Below are positions 49,542 through 61,612 of a stretch of DNA of 64,000 bases, piece after piece (within the stretch, counting starts at the first letter, position 1; each line of letters begins with the position of its first letter). Origin of the DNA: Cunninghamella blakesleeana (Eukaryota; Mucoromycota; Mucoromycetes; Mucorales; Cunninghamellaceae). The translations under genes were made by a program, and so were the position numbers. The DNA lies in the NCBI GenBank assembly GCA_017871115.1, contig JAFCIZ010000007.1:1426001-1490000 (forward strand). Direction: 5' to 3'. The notes beneath the pieces were generated by a model. It saw nothing but the letters and a program-made list of their open reading frames with translations. It did no database searches and was not told where the DNA came from.

Positions 49542-50049
49542 TTTTTTTTTTTTAAAAAAAAGCTTATCTCTTCTATTTCTTTTGTATATTATTATTTTTA
49601 TTATTATTTTTTATTTTTTTAATGGTAATGATGGCTCAATTTTCTTTGTATCATTTTTTTTTATTGCCCCCCTTGTACAAAATTTGATAAACTATTCCCT
49701 TTTTTTATTATATATATATTAATATAAACTCTCACTTTTTTTTTTTAAACCAAATAAAAATAAAATTCAAAAATCAAAATTTTTCTATTTTTGTAAAGAT
49801 GGTTAAGATTATACTGAACTTTCTATTACTTTTTCATTAGGTTCAAAATATGTGGAAAATATTTAATAAAGTATATAAAGAATATATAAATCCCACCCCA
49901 CCCCCTATATATATATGTATAAATCTTATTTTGTATATTTTAAATATACCACTTTTTATTTAACCTGCCTTTTCTCCATCTTCTTTTCTTCTTTTAATTT
50001 TTTAATTTATTTTAAACATATTATATAACCCTCTTTTTTCTTAAAAAAA
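49542..50049. other. Intergenic upstream of the protease homologue
   Basis: This 508-bp stretch starts with a T-to-A tract junction right after the RNF220-like stop (49542-49561), which probably belongs to its 3' end. T-rich sequence leads to the next ATG. Nothing else was recognised. Confidence 0.5.
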
Positions 50050-50895
50050 ATGAAAATTTCCAACACCATTTTATTATCCTTCTTTGGTTTTGCTTGTGCA
50101 TCTGTTATAAAAGAAAAACGAATCGTTGGAGGTACAGCTGTAAAAGATATTGACACTTTCCCTTACGCAGCTCGTATATCTATTGAATTTTTTAGTTATA
50201 CAACCCATTGCGGCGCTACCGTTATTAGTAATTCTACCGTAATCACTGCTGCTCATTGTGTAGTGGATTTAAATACAAATGCCAAATTTCCCCCTTATTT
50301 AATTAGTGTTGGTGTTGGTAGTACATCTCGGTCTCAATCATATCTTTTGAAAGTATCTAAAGTTGATGTGTATCCAAATTTTAAACGCCTTGGCTCTTTT
50401 GTTACTAATGACCTTGCCATTCTTCATGTTCCCGAATTAAGTAAATACATGGTAGGTAGTGGTGTTAATAAAGGCGAAGTACATCATGTCAAAGCGGCTC
50501 CTATTTATGATGGCCCATTACCTGAAGGTGCCAAATTGACAGCGATCGGTTGGGGACAAACTAGTACAGATTCGAATTCTATAGTAGATGAATTACAGCA
50601 AACTGATTTGAATATTGGGAATCAACAGGAATGTAGTCAATTTTTATCAGGTTATGAATCAAGTGATGGGCCATCGATATGTACTCAAATGGAATTAAAC
50701 CCAGGTTCAGATACCTGTCAAGGCGATAATGGAGGTGGACTTTTTATTACGATAGGCGGAATGAAGTATTTGGCTGGTATAACAAGTTATGGCGCTAATT
50801 CAAAAGGTAACACTGTCTGTGCTTCTCCTGATGGCTTTAGTATATTTACTCACGTTCATTACTACCAATCATTTATAAACGAATGTCAAAGATGA
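50050..50895 (+). CDS. Trypsin-fold (S1A) protease homologue with Ser195 replaced by Asn
   Basis: Single-exon gene, 281 residues. It has a signal peptide (1-18), a short pro-segment and the activation site KRIVGG (R24-I25). The catalytic His (TAAHC, H69) and Asp (NDLAIL, D121) are intact, and the specificity-pocket Asp is kept (D221). The nucleophile motif, normally GDSGGP, reads GDNGGG: position 227 is Asn, codon AAT at 50728-50730. So two of the three triad residues remain and the Ser is lost. Cysteines around these sites are conserved, so the fold is likely intact. Secreted S1A pseudoproteases can act as binding or regulatory proteins; here the role is unknown. The only intronless long gene in the window, it may be a relatively recent or retro-derived copy. 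A sequencing error at one base remains possible. Confidence 0.93.
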   Translation: MKISNTILLSFFGFACASVIKEKRIVGGTAVKDIDTFPYAARISIEFFSYTTHCGATVISNSTVITAAHCVVDLNTNAKFPPYLISVGVGSTSRSQSYLLKVSKVDVYPNFKRLGSFVTNDLAILHVPELSKYMVGSGVNKGEVHHVKAAPIYDGPLPEGAKLTAIGWGQTSTDSNSIVDELQQTDLNIGNQQECSQFLSGYESSDGPSICTQMELNPGSDTCQGDNGGGLFITIGGMKYLAGITSYGANSKGNTVCASPDGFSIFTHVHYYQSFINECQR

Positions 50896-51052
50896 ATTAA
50901 TAAAAAAAAGATTTTAATAGAATAGCTATTTTTTTTTTTATTTTTATTTCTATATTTTTCAAATAATAATAATAATAATAGATTAGCTTATATAATATAT
51001 TAATTCATAATTCATTTTTCTATTATTAAAAATGGTATGTTGCATTACTTTT

Positions 51053-51109
<57 letters not shown>

Positions 51110-51878
51110 AAATTGAAAAAAGTTAAATATTTTGCTTTTTTCAAATGGTCCACTTTGAAAAAAAATATGAAATTTTTACTGCTCTTTTATATTAAACTTG
51201 CATTTGAATGCATTTTATGGTTAGAGCCAATCCTGGTATATATTTTCTATTATAAATCTTTAAAAAAACAAAATGTAAGTAATTTATAGCTAAAAAAAAT
51301 TGGCATAAAATCTATCAGATTTTAAAAAGATATATAAAAAAATATCTTGTTTTTAATCCTTATTTTTTTTATATTTTTATTATATAGCTGTTCATTTTAA
51401 AATATGCATTACATTGTATTGATTATAAATAAAATAATAGTATTTTTGATATGCATTAATTAATAAAAGGTGTTTGAAAAGCAAATAAAAGAAAATCATT
51501 TTTTATACAAGTAATCTATGATCGTATTTAGTTCAAGTATCTAAAAATTACTTTGGATAAACACATTCTACTCGAGAATAGTATTGTAAACATAAAATAT
51601 TTAAAACTAGAAAGCTAAAAATAAATAAATGTACTTCAAGTAGGCTATAAGAAACTCTCTTAAATTTTATAGATACAATGAAAAAAAGAGTGTATAATTT
51701 TAACATGTCATAGTGCCATTTACTTCATTAAATACAAATGGATAGTTTTTAAATTAAATATATTTATTTATTATTAATATGCTTAAATATATATATCAGA
51801 ATTAACAGCTATAATATTATTTAAATAATTTGGGAAAATTGAACTAACTTTTTTTTATTATTATTACAGAAAACACAA
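50896..51878. other. Intergenic, convergent 3' ends (protease homologue / Pcf11)
   Basis: This 983-bp stretch has an uninterrupted T-run of about 42 nt at 51067-51108 and an open but featureless frame beside it. AT-rich sequence with no gene follows. Confidence 0.5.
51067..51108. repeat. Poly(T) tract of about 42 nt
   Basis: This is the longest homopolymer in the window. On the minus strand it is a poly(A), which can mark a retroposed sequence, but no retroelement or target-site duplication was identified. Confidence 0.9.
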
Positions 51879-52205
51879 CTAATGATCTAAGCGAGGTATT
51901 TTTGATACTTTTTCAATATCGTCCACATCCTGAAATAAAAAATTAAAATTAAAAACAATAAGTAAACAAGTTAACTAATTCATAATACATGGACTATTAT
52001 TTTATTCTATTTTTATTATTCAATTTACCGGTGCTAGTCGTTTTTGGACTTGAGAGCTTGCTTCTTTCATATTTACATCAACTAAAGTGCCACTTTTAAT
52101 AGCATCGGCATGACAGGTTGCATGGAATATCTATTTATGAAAAAAATAAATAAATAAATTAGCCAACCAGACTATATAAATTTTTACTTTTTTTTTTATT
52201 TTTTT

Positions 52206-52257
<52 letters not shown>

Positions 52258-54954
52258 GATTATTTATACTTACATTGCCGTCTACTAAAATAGCATTTTT
52301 ATACATCCATTCTTCTTCATCATTATTCCATACATCAACAAAGCGCTCACCACAAATAGGGCAAGGTTTTCTATCATTATCATCAGGAGGCATAATCACT
52401 GTATAATCTTCCAGTTTTTTATGATTATTTAATTGATCATCCAAGAAACGAGAATCTTTTTGGTGGTGATCCATTGTATCATCTATAGTTGATTTTGATA
52501 ATCCTAAAGTAGAACCATTTTCATCTTGTTGTTGTTGTTGTTGTTGTTTATCTGTCATAAAGGTTGGCATTTGATGACTTGTTAGTTCTCCTTCAGCACC
52601 ATGAATCCAATCATTTTCCGAAACAAACCATGACCTTGATAATCCTCTTTTCACTCTTTCTTTCATACGTCGGTTTTGCCGGAAATGAGAATCTAAATGT
52701 GCATCCATTTTGGCTTTACCTTCTTTTGTATCTGGGTGTCGAATCCCACATTGTTTACATTTTAAAGGTAATTTTGAGTATAAAAATTCTACAGCACCTG
52801 GTCGTTCTCTATTCAAAATAAATAATTGTAATTAGAATAAGTATTGGCATTAGTGTTAATATTTTATTCTATTTGTATTTTTTAAAAAGCCTGAAAATAA
52901 ATAAACTTACTTCTGTAAATCCTTGCTATCTAATTTAATATTTAAATCAGCTATAGTAGTAGGTTGTGGAGGCGATGGCTGCGGAATAGGAGGTGGAGTA
53001 GGTGTATTATTTACAGAAGGACTTAAATATCCTTTAGACATTAATGTTTGTAAAAGTTCCGTAGGGTTGACACTTGTAGTATTAGTAGATGAAGAAGTAG
53101 GTACTGTTGATGTTGTCGATGGTGATGCTATTATGTTATTTGCAGTTGGTAATGGGGCTATGGTTGGAGGGTGTGATAAATGTTGTAATGGAGTACTAGT
53201 TGGCATTGATGATGGTGGTGCCTGGGTTGGAGCCATATAATGAATTTGATTCATTTGAGTATTAGGTAATGATGTCATTAACTAAAACATATAAATATAA
53301 AGGATGAAAAAAAATGTAAGAAAATAAAAATATTTATTAATAACATAATCATTATCTTTTTTATTGGTATTCATTTATATTTTATTTTTTAATTTTTACC
53401 TGTCCTAATAATTGGTTGATATTATCTGGTGTTTGGATCGACTGTGGAGGAGGTTGAGGTGATAGTGTTTGCTGTAGGGGAGGAGTAGAATAAACTTGAT
53501 TGGGAGGAATTGGTGGTGTACTTGATTCTACTTTTGATCGATTCCTTGGATCCCTTGACTATAAATAAAATCAAATAAAATGAAAAAATAGGATATGATT
53601 TAATATGATTTTATTTTCTTTTTATTTATTTTTAGAGCAGTAGTTATCGTTCCATTTTTTTTTTACCTTTGCTGCAAAATTTGGATTAATGTGCATGGAA
53701 GGAGAGGGATTAGCCATGGGTTGCGGTTGATGATGGTGAGGTGGAGGTTGCTGCTGTGGTAATGGAGGTTGTTTTTGGCCGGGAAACTGACTATGTTGAA
53801 TGTATTGGATTGATCGTTCCATGGATTCAATAAGATGGCGAGAAAAGACAGGTGTACCATTAGGCATACCATTTTTCCAAGTTTGTAATAATCTTTCAGA
53901 GCTTCTTCTTGTATTCAAATCCACTAGGTTATAAGTATCCAAAAATAAGGCGACGATATTTCTAGCAAAATTACTTGGATAAGGACCACCAACATTTTTA
54001 CATATAGAATCAATTAGGTATAAAATTGGAAGTTTTTGACCTGGAGCATTCTATAAACATTTTTTTTTAAATTTGTTATTTTTTGATAGAAAAAAATAGA
54101 ATAGAATAAAATAATTTTTTTTTTTTAAAATTAGTAAAATTATTATTTATTTATTCATATGCTAAATAATATTTATTTTGTAATATATTCATGTAATCAA
54201 TAGAAAGTAGGGTAATTTGTGAATATAATTATTATTTATTATATATTTTAGTATAGATCATAATATATATTAATTATATTACTTTTCATATACTTTTAAT
54301 CTTTTATATTTTTTTTTTGTTTGGTCTTTTTTTGCTTTTCTTTTCTTTGATCTTTTTTCTTTTCTTTCGTCCTTTTTTTTATTTTTTATTTTTTATTTTT
54401 GTTTTGTTTTTATCAGTTAGTATTATGCATATGTAACAAATTAATATTAAATAAATGAGTTATTTTTTATAATAACATATACAATAAATATTTTAAAAAA
54501 GAGCTATATTGTATCAATAATAAATAATGAATATTATATTCACAAAACCCTATTTCTAATGTATTTTCCCCTAAATATAATGATGATATATCTATATTAT
54601 ATAATAAACTGCCCTTCCCTCCTTACTCTTTACCATTTATATATATATATATATATATATAATTATGTATAATATATATATAACCATTTTCTTTACGTAA
54701 TACACTATATATATTTTTTTTCTATAATGATGACTATATTGTAATAAACTTACATTTCTTAATTGTTGTTCTATTTCTCTAACAATAGCATTAGCTGCAA
54801 ATTGATTTTCTTGAGCCTTGATAGTTAATCCGGTAATAATAGGTTTACTATTAAAAGTTAAGTCTGCCAAGGCTGAACGATAATCCCGCCGAACATTTTC
54901 AATATCTTGATGTCGTTGTTGAGTTTGTAAAGATGGATCATAACCATTCATCAT
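51879..54954 (-). CDS. PCF11: Pcf11-like pre-mRNA cleavage factor subunit
   Basis: Model: complement(join(51879..51929, 52029..52130, 52274..52808, 52911..53281, 53400..53558, 53667..54050, 54754..54954)), 600 residues. The N-terminal RNA polymerase II CTD-interacting domain (about 15-140) shows YRSALADLTFNSKPIITGLT, LPILYLIDSICKNVGGPY and a degenerate ERLLQTWKNG. A long P/Q/S/T linker follows. The C-terminus has two Pcf11 zinc modules: CKQCGIRH (389-396, with downstream HLDSHF) and CPICGERF...HATC (521-556), separated by SRSWFVSENDW. Pcf11 couples Pol II CTD Ser2 phosphorylation to 3'-end cleavage, polyadenylation and termination. The 700-nt first intron is unusually long for this window. 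Confidence 0.92.
52212..52254. repeat. (TA)n tract in a Pcf11 intron
   Basis: About 21 TA units lie between the T-rich acceptor side and the donor at 52273, with cruciform or slippage potential. Confidence 0.9.
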
Positions 54955-55656
54955 GTTATAATAATAATAATAAAGTTAAATTATACAAGGATAAATAAAA
55001 AAAAGTAATTATTTGCTTTATAAATGTTCTAATAATAATAATAATAAAAATAAAAATAATAATAATAATATAGACTAAAAAACTAAAATGATAATATATA
55101 AATATATAACTATTAAAGATTAATAATAATAAATATAATACACCTAGAGTAACCTAAAAATCCACTATTTGTATATATATATATGTATATATATATGAAG
55201 TACTTCTTGGAACCAAGTAAAAAAAAGTTACAGGCAAAGGTATATAAGAAGCTAACTACTTTTATTGTCCAAAGTTGATTATTGATTTAGTATTTTTTTG
55301 TATCGATGGCTATATAACTATTTATAATAAAAAAAATGTAGGATAAAAAAAATGAAATAAAAAAACCTGTCTTTAAAAAATAAAAATCAATTGATAACAA
55401 TTAAGAGAATAAAAAAATAGAATATAAAACAGTAGTGTTTAGTATTTTTTAATCTAAAACCTATAAACAAGAAAGAAAAAGAAAAAAAATAAGAATAGCG
55501 GATTTTTATATTCATAAAAAACCTAAATAAAAAGTCACTACAAAATTAATTTATTCCGTGCCAACAAACTCCGTAAGTGAAGATTACATTTTGTATTGTA
55601 AATATCAATTGGTGATTGAAAAAAAAGAAATTATACATATATAATAGAGAAAATAT
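54955..55656. other. Intergenic upstream of Pcf11
   Basis: This 702-bp AT-rich stretch, with (TAA)n runs, contains the Pcf11 promoter and the MFS gene's 3' end. No gene was seen. Confidence 0.5.
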
Positions 55657-58277
55657 TTACAATATAAATCTAAAATTAATAGGGTCTATTTCTGAGAGGT
55701 CATCATCTAAAGTTGTGATTTTTGGTGGACCATATAATGAAGTAAGTTGCTTATTTTTTCTAGCTAATATAGTTCTTAAAATATATGCTAAAATCAGAGT
55801 AAGTATGGCAAAACCTAAGCATACTGAATGACCAATACGATAGTTAGGTGCATCAGTATCACGATAAATCTATTAATAAACATATATATATATATATATA
55901 TATGAATATAAATGTTAATTAATAATAGCAATATATATATATATATATATATATGTATAAAATACTTTTTACATATATATATTATTTTATTACTTGAGTT
56001 CCCAAAAGCGCGAATGCCTATAAAAATAATTTTTTTAATAAAACTCATTATTTTTGCTACCTAATGTTTATTATTTTTATTTTTATACCTGTGAAACCAT
56101 ATTTGCTACGCTAATACTAACACCTCTCTTTGTATGGCCAAGTTGATTATTTGCCAACCAAGTATAACCCTTTCATAAATATAAATATATAAGTAATAAT
56201 TAGAAAAAATGAAATTAAAATGTATGTATTTATTATTATCATTTACCAAAGTAATTATAGGAAAAATTCCAAGAGCAATCAAAACAACACCCGTGTACTG
56301 AAGAGGAATGTTATTACCAATTATTAAAAAAATGTATCCAATCACATTAATCATAGCGCAAACCATAATTGGTAAACCACGCTGGCAGATACGATCTGAT
56401 ATTTTAGATACAAGCTATTAAAAAAATTAAAAATGAAAGATGATAATTATCATAGTTTTTATTAGTATTACTTTATTGCCCCATCCGTTTTTTTTTAAAA
56501 AAAACTTACTAACAAAAAGATGCACCCAGCAATATAAGGAGGAATGGTCAATAATTGAGATTGAAGTGCTTCAAATCCCATACCTCTCACAATTGTTGGT
56601 AAAAAAACAGTAAATGAAGCTTGACTTAATAAACCAGCGGAATTTATTAGCGCTACAAACCAAGTTTTATAATCCAAAAGTGCTACCATTATTTGACTTT
56701 TATCCATTGTATCATCCTGTTTACTTTTTCCATCTTTAATAGCACGTTGAATAGCTACTGCTTTTTCTTCTTTAGTTAACCAGTATTTACTGGCTGTTTC
56801 TGGGCTATGTGGGAGTGAAATAAAATACTTAGATGAATGAAAAATGGTTGTTGTTGTTTTTTATTAAAAAAAATAAACTTTTATTTATTTTCATACTTAC
56901 TAATTGGGTAAAAACAATAGACATAAAATTCCAAGAGCAATGGTAGGTGCTCCTTCTATGATAAACATCCTATTGAAAATCATCATTTATATTGTATTTA
57001 TATTAGTATTTATTTAAAAAAAAATTGATACTTAGCCCCATCTATGTAATATATAATTACCAACGCCACGAAGCTAATCCATGAGCATCTTCAAGGTTAT
57101 CCATAATTAAATAAGCTAAAGCTCCTGCAAAAGCACCCGCTAATGTAGCTGCAGACATAAATATTGAGAACTAAAAAAAAAAGGTAGTTAGCAACGTTAA
57201 ATGATCAAAAAAAAAGTATAAAAGAGTAAATATAAATAAAAATTACTCTTGAAGCCAATTCATGTCGCTGATACCAAAAGCTTAATAATAAAGGTACACA
57301 TGGTCCCAAGCCAGCTTCTGCACAACCTAGAAAGAAACGAGCTAAATAATATATGTTAAAAAAACTATTCTTGGTAAACCAAGCATATATATGTATAAAT
57401 ATTATATTTTTATTTACCAGCTATTAAACCTCTAACATTAACGGTTGCTGCAATACTAAAAAAACAGAAAGAAGTATATAAAAAGGGATAAGAGAGAAGT
57501 ATCAATAATATGAATAAATAAACAATATAATGATGCTTTATTATTGTTATTACCTTGTTGAAGAGATACCCTTTTATATAAATATGTATTTTTAATAATT
57601 AATATTTTGATTCAAATTGAATAATATTAATAATAATGGTAATGATAAATAACTTTACCCAAATAATAGTTGTAGTACCAATCCATAACGAAGGTTTCGT
57701 TCTGGAGATAAAAAGAAAAAGGAAATCTGAGTAAAAAAAATGCCATAATGAAAGATAAAAACACGGACTTACAATTTTAGAGCCAAATTGGATGGGATTT
57801 GCAATAATATGTAACCTAGGAATTACAAATATAAAATATAAATAAAAAATTTTTAATTTTTTTTTCTATCTTTTTTTTATACCTAAATAGAAAATCATTA
57901 AGGCATTATAAAAATCGTTTCCATGTAGATTGAGATCTTTTTCAAATGATCCTAATTTAGCATTTCCAATATTTGACTTTTAAAGAAATATAAATAAATT
58001 AGTATATTTTTTTTAGTACGTGGTATCCTTTTCTTTTTTTTTTTACTCTATCTAAAGAATTGAATAAATACATGATCGAAATAAAAGGCATCAAACTACG
58101 TTAAAAAACCAAAATAGAAGAAAGCATGAATAAAATATATACGATAATAATGTTGATCATTTATAATTTTAGATACCAAAAATCTAGTTTTCTTAAAAGG
58201 CTCTTTTCAACTTTTGGATCATATTCGATAGTTTCTTCTCTTTGAGCCGGGTGTGATATATTTTCCGATGAATTCAT
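55657..58277 (-). CDS. MFS transporter, anion:cation symporter (Dal5/allantoate permease) family
   Basis: Model: complement(join(55657..55869, 55994..56017, 56089..56169, 56247..56414, 56510..56804, 56901..56969, 57061..57170, 57247..57341, 57418..57455, 57554..57570, 57659..57701, 57773..57815, 57883..57976, 58047..58095, 58177..58277)), 479 residues; every junction is in phase. The opening RKLDF..LMPFISIMYLFNSLDRSNIGNAK is the ACS-family signature, followed by about 12 helices, VRGLIAARFFLGCAEAGLGP (TM4-5 motif), a central cytosolic loop (PETASKYWLTKEEK), and a C-terminal half ending in a short soluble tail. Relatives import allantoate, ureidosuccinate, nicotinate, biotin-pathway or other organic anions with protons; the substrate cannot be told. 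Exons of 17 and 24 nt make this gene easy to mis-annotate. Confidence 0.88.
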
Positions 58278-58896
58278 ATTTTTTATCGAAGAGAAAAAAA
58301 AAGTTAGAGAAAAGAGAAGAAAGAGCGAAAAACACAAAATATTATTGAATACTGATTTATAAACAAAGGGGTTGGGTGGAACGATCGTCTTTTGAGTAAC
58401 ATTTAGCTTTTTGCAAGGAGTTTCACAACATATGTTTGCATTTTTTTTTAAAAAAAAAAGTAAATGAATATAATAAGTAATAGTAAAGATTTACACTACA
58501 AAGCAAAATAATATAGTACGTATATTTGTATTATTATGCTAATATCATGTATTTTTATTTTGTTACATATTTTAATGTATTTACGTATACATATCAACCT
58601 ATATAGTATTTTAATATAAAGTGATTTTAAAACTTTAATTTGTTTTTTTTATAATTTAGGTAATATTCTTTTTATTTATTTATTTATTAAAAGTGACGTA
58701 TTTCCATAAAATCGAATATACAATACATTAGCTACACCTATTTATCCTATTTAATTCTTTAAGAACAAATGTCTACTGGGCCACTGAAAAATGCGGTGAT
58801 TTAAATTTTTCGTCGCTATGTTTTTTTTTTTTAAAAAAAAAAATAAAAATTGAAATTCTTTATTTTTCTTTTTTTTTAACTACTAAAATATATATC
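58278..58896. promoter_or_regulatory. Divergent promoter region (MFS transporter / KHDC4-like)
   Basis: This 619-bp stretch has two T-to-A tract junctions: at about 58441-58460 toward the MFS start and at about 58820-58843 some 50 bp before the KHDC4-like ATG. No other element was recognised. Confidence 0.5.
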
Positions 58897-59004
58897 ATGT
58901 CTGATAATACTTCTCGCAAGTATGTTAAATTATTTTATAATATTTTTTTTTTTTAAAAAAAAGGAATAAATATTTCAAATATGTATTAATCTAATAAAAA
59001 TCGT

Positions 59005-59036
<32 letters not shown>

Positions 59037-60870
59037 ATTATAATAATTATGATTATTTAATATATAGGAGACGAAAATGGGATCAGAGTGGTGCTGAAGA
59101 AACTTCACCTGAACCAAGTGAAAAGATTGCCAAAACAGAGGAAGATGGAACAGATGATACTTCAGTTGATCCTATCAAAGCAGCAAGTAAATAATACTTT
59201 TTTTTTATATATATTTCATTAAAGAAACGTAAGATAAAAAAAAAAAAAAAGATCAAAGATTTTACTGACACTATTATATATGTTTTGATTTTTTTTTCTC
59301 TCTTATTCTTTCTTTTTATTCTTTTTTTTATATTTTATTTTTAAGGTTTAGCGGCAGCAAAAATCAATGCTTTGTATTCAAAAAAGACAACAGATGGATC
59401 AGAACAAACAGCAACTACGGAAAAATCTAATAAACCTTTACCAGCTCCTCCAACAGTAAATAAATCTGAATTCTCAAAAAAAATTGAAATTAATGATCTC
59501 AAGAACCGTTATATGTTGACTCGTGGTGCTACTCAAGCTGAAATAGCCCAAGAAACTGGTGCTGGTAATATATAATAATAATAATAAATTAATAAATAAG
59601 TTATTAAAAAGTATAAAAGAAAAGGTTAATTGGCTGATATGTATTATTATTATTATTATTATTATTATTTATAGAAATCACCACTCGAGGAAAGTATTAT
59701 CCTGATGCAAACTTAGCCACAGAAAAGGAACCTCCATTATACCTTTATGTTACAGCTAATGATCAAGAATCATTAGATAAAGCAGTGGAAAGATTAAATA
59801 AATTGATTGAATCAGCAACTGTACCATCATCAAGCCATTTAAGTGAAGGTATTCGTAAAAGGCCATATAGTCATCAAGATGATTCAAGCGACAATAATAG
59901 TGCTTCATCAAATAACAATTCACCAACTCCTCATAACAACCATAATCACAATAATATGAATAATAATAATGTTCGCCCACCTTTTGAAAGACCTCCACGA
60001 AAATTTTATGATGAAAATATAGATGTTGATATTCCTGAAGGTCCTACTTACAATTTACGTGCTAAAATTGTTGGCCCCCAAGGTGCTTATGTGAAACATA
60101 TTACTAATGTGACAGGTTGTCGTATACAAGTAAGAGGTAGAGGCTCTGGTTTTATTGAACACGATACTGGTATGGAGGCAGATGTACCTCTTTATATACA
60201 TATTTCGTAAGTCTTACTCTTTTTTTAAAGGATTAGATAAAATATATAAAATCATAAAGGATAAAAAAGTATTTACATATTATTATTATTATATTTTTCA
60301 TAAAACAGCACACCAAGGGAAGACATGTTACCCAAAGCTGTCCAACTTGCTAAAGATTTAATTGCCACCATTAAATCTGATGTAGAAAAACAGCCACAAA
60401 CTATGCCATATAATAGAGGTTATCATCAACCCCATCACCATCCTAATGAAAGTTATAATAATTATTCTGTAAGTCTACATATAAAGAGAAAGGAAAAGAT
60501 AATAAAAAAAAAGAAGACTGTATACTAAATTACCTATTTTTTTTTTATATTTCTCTCCCTTTAGAATTATGATTATCAAGGATATAATGCAACAAATGAA
60601 TCTCCAACTTCTTCCACAGTACCTCCAACCAGCGAAAGTTATGGTGCTTATGACTATAGCCAATATGGATATTATGGTCAACAACAGTATGATCCAAGTT
60701 ATTATAGTCAATACTATCAGCAACCTCCACCACCACCACCTCCTCCTCCATCTTCATCATCTGATCCTCCTCCACCAGTTACAACAGCGTCTTCATCGTC
60801 ATCTACTAATTCACCATCCGAAACAGGACATACAGGTTATAATTCTGTGCCACCTCCACCCCAATATTAA
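58897..60870 (+). CDS. KHDC4/BLOM7-like KH-domain splicing-associated protein
   Basis: Model: join(58897..58919, 59068..59186, 59346..59564, 59675..60206, 60309..60468, 60565..60870), 452 residues. The N-terminus is basic (KRRKWDQ), as in KHDC4. An AAAKINALYSKK helix precedes the first KH-like domain, with INDLKNRYMLTRGATQAEI and ITTRGKYYPD, the KHDC4 hallmark. The second KH domain carries the GPQG loop (AKIVGPQGAYVKHI) and CRIQVRGRGSG. The C-terminal half is N/Y/Q/P-rich, including a PPPPPPPP run that suits WW or SH3 partners. KHDC4 (BLOM7) binds RNA and associates with the Prp19/NTC and U2 splicing factors in animals. The protein is related to SF1/BBP-type KH proteins but lacks their CCHC knuckles. 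Confidence 0.9.
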
Positions 60871-61612
60871 TACATATATACAGATATGTATGCGTATGTA
60901 TTTATTAGTGGTAATTTAAAAAAAAAGGGAAAGTGGAAAAAGTAGTTATCTTTTTTTATGATCATGTTTATAATTTTTTTTATATACTATATTATTACTG
61001 TTACTATTATTGTTCTTATAATTAATTTTTTCGCTACACTTAAAAATCATAAATAAATAAAAAAACCATATTAAATCAGCACATTTAAAACTTTATTTGG
61101 TTTTTTCTATCATCACTATATATATGTATATCCTAATTCTGAAGCACATACACATATACGATATATTAAAAAAGTTAAAATAAAAAAGGAAATATTATAT
61201 AATACTATATAATAAACAATCTACTTATTCTAACTTTATTTTTTATTGAATGATTTATGAAATATTACTATGATGCTAGCTCTATAAAAAAATAATTATT
61301 TTAGTGAACCTTGCATACCTATAAATACCTACTATTTAGTATCATATTTAAATGCTCTGCGCATTTTTCGATTTAGCGGGCTCTTAAAATTATTTTTCAC
61401 TCGGGTGATTCGTTTTTTCTTTTTTTTTTTTAAAAAAAAACCTCTCTTTTTTCTTTCTCTCACCATTTATTATTTCAATTATTTATTTTAGTATTCTTTC
61501 ATGTTTTTTTTATAAATTATATTCTCTTTATTTATTGTATTTTAACCTTCTTTATATTTATATTATAAAATTATATGAAACATTAATTTAAACTTTTTTT
61601 ATTTATTTATTC
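60871..61612. other. Intergenic between KHDC4-like and FYVE genes
   Basis: This 742-bp AT-rich stretch has a T-to-A tract junction at about 61421-61441 and a pyrimidine-rich leader before the next ATG. No gene was seen. Confidence 0.5.

Noticed and set aside
51032..51289. 85-codon frame containing polyPhe
   Set aside because: Half of it is the translated T42 run; the remainder has no known features.
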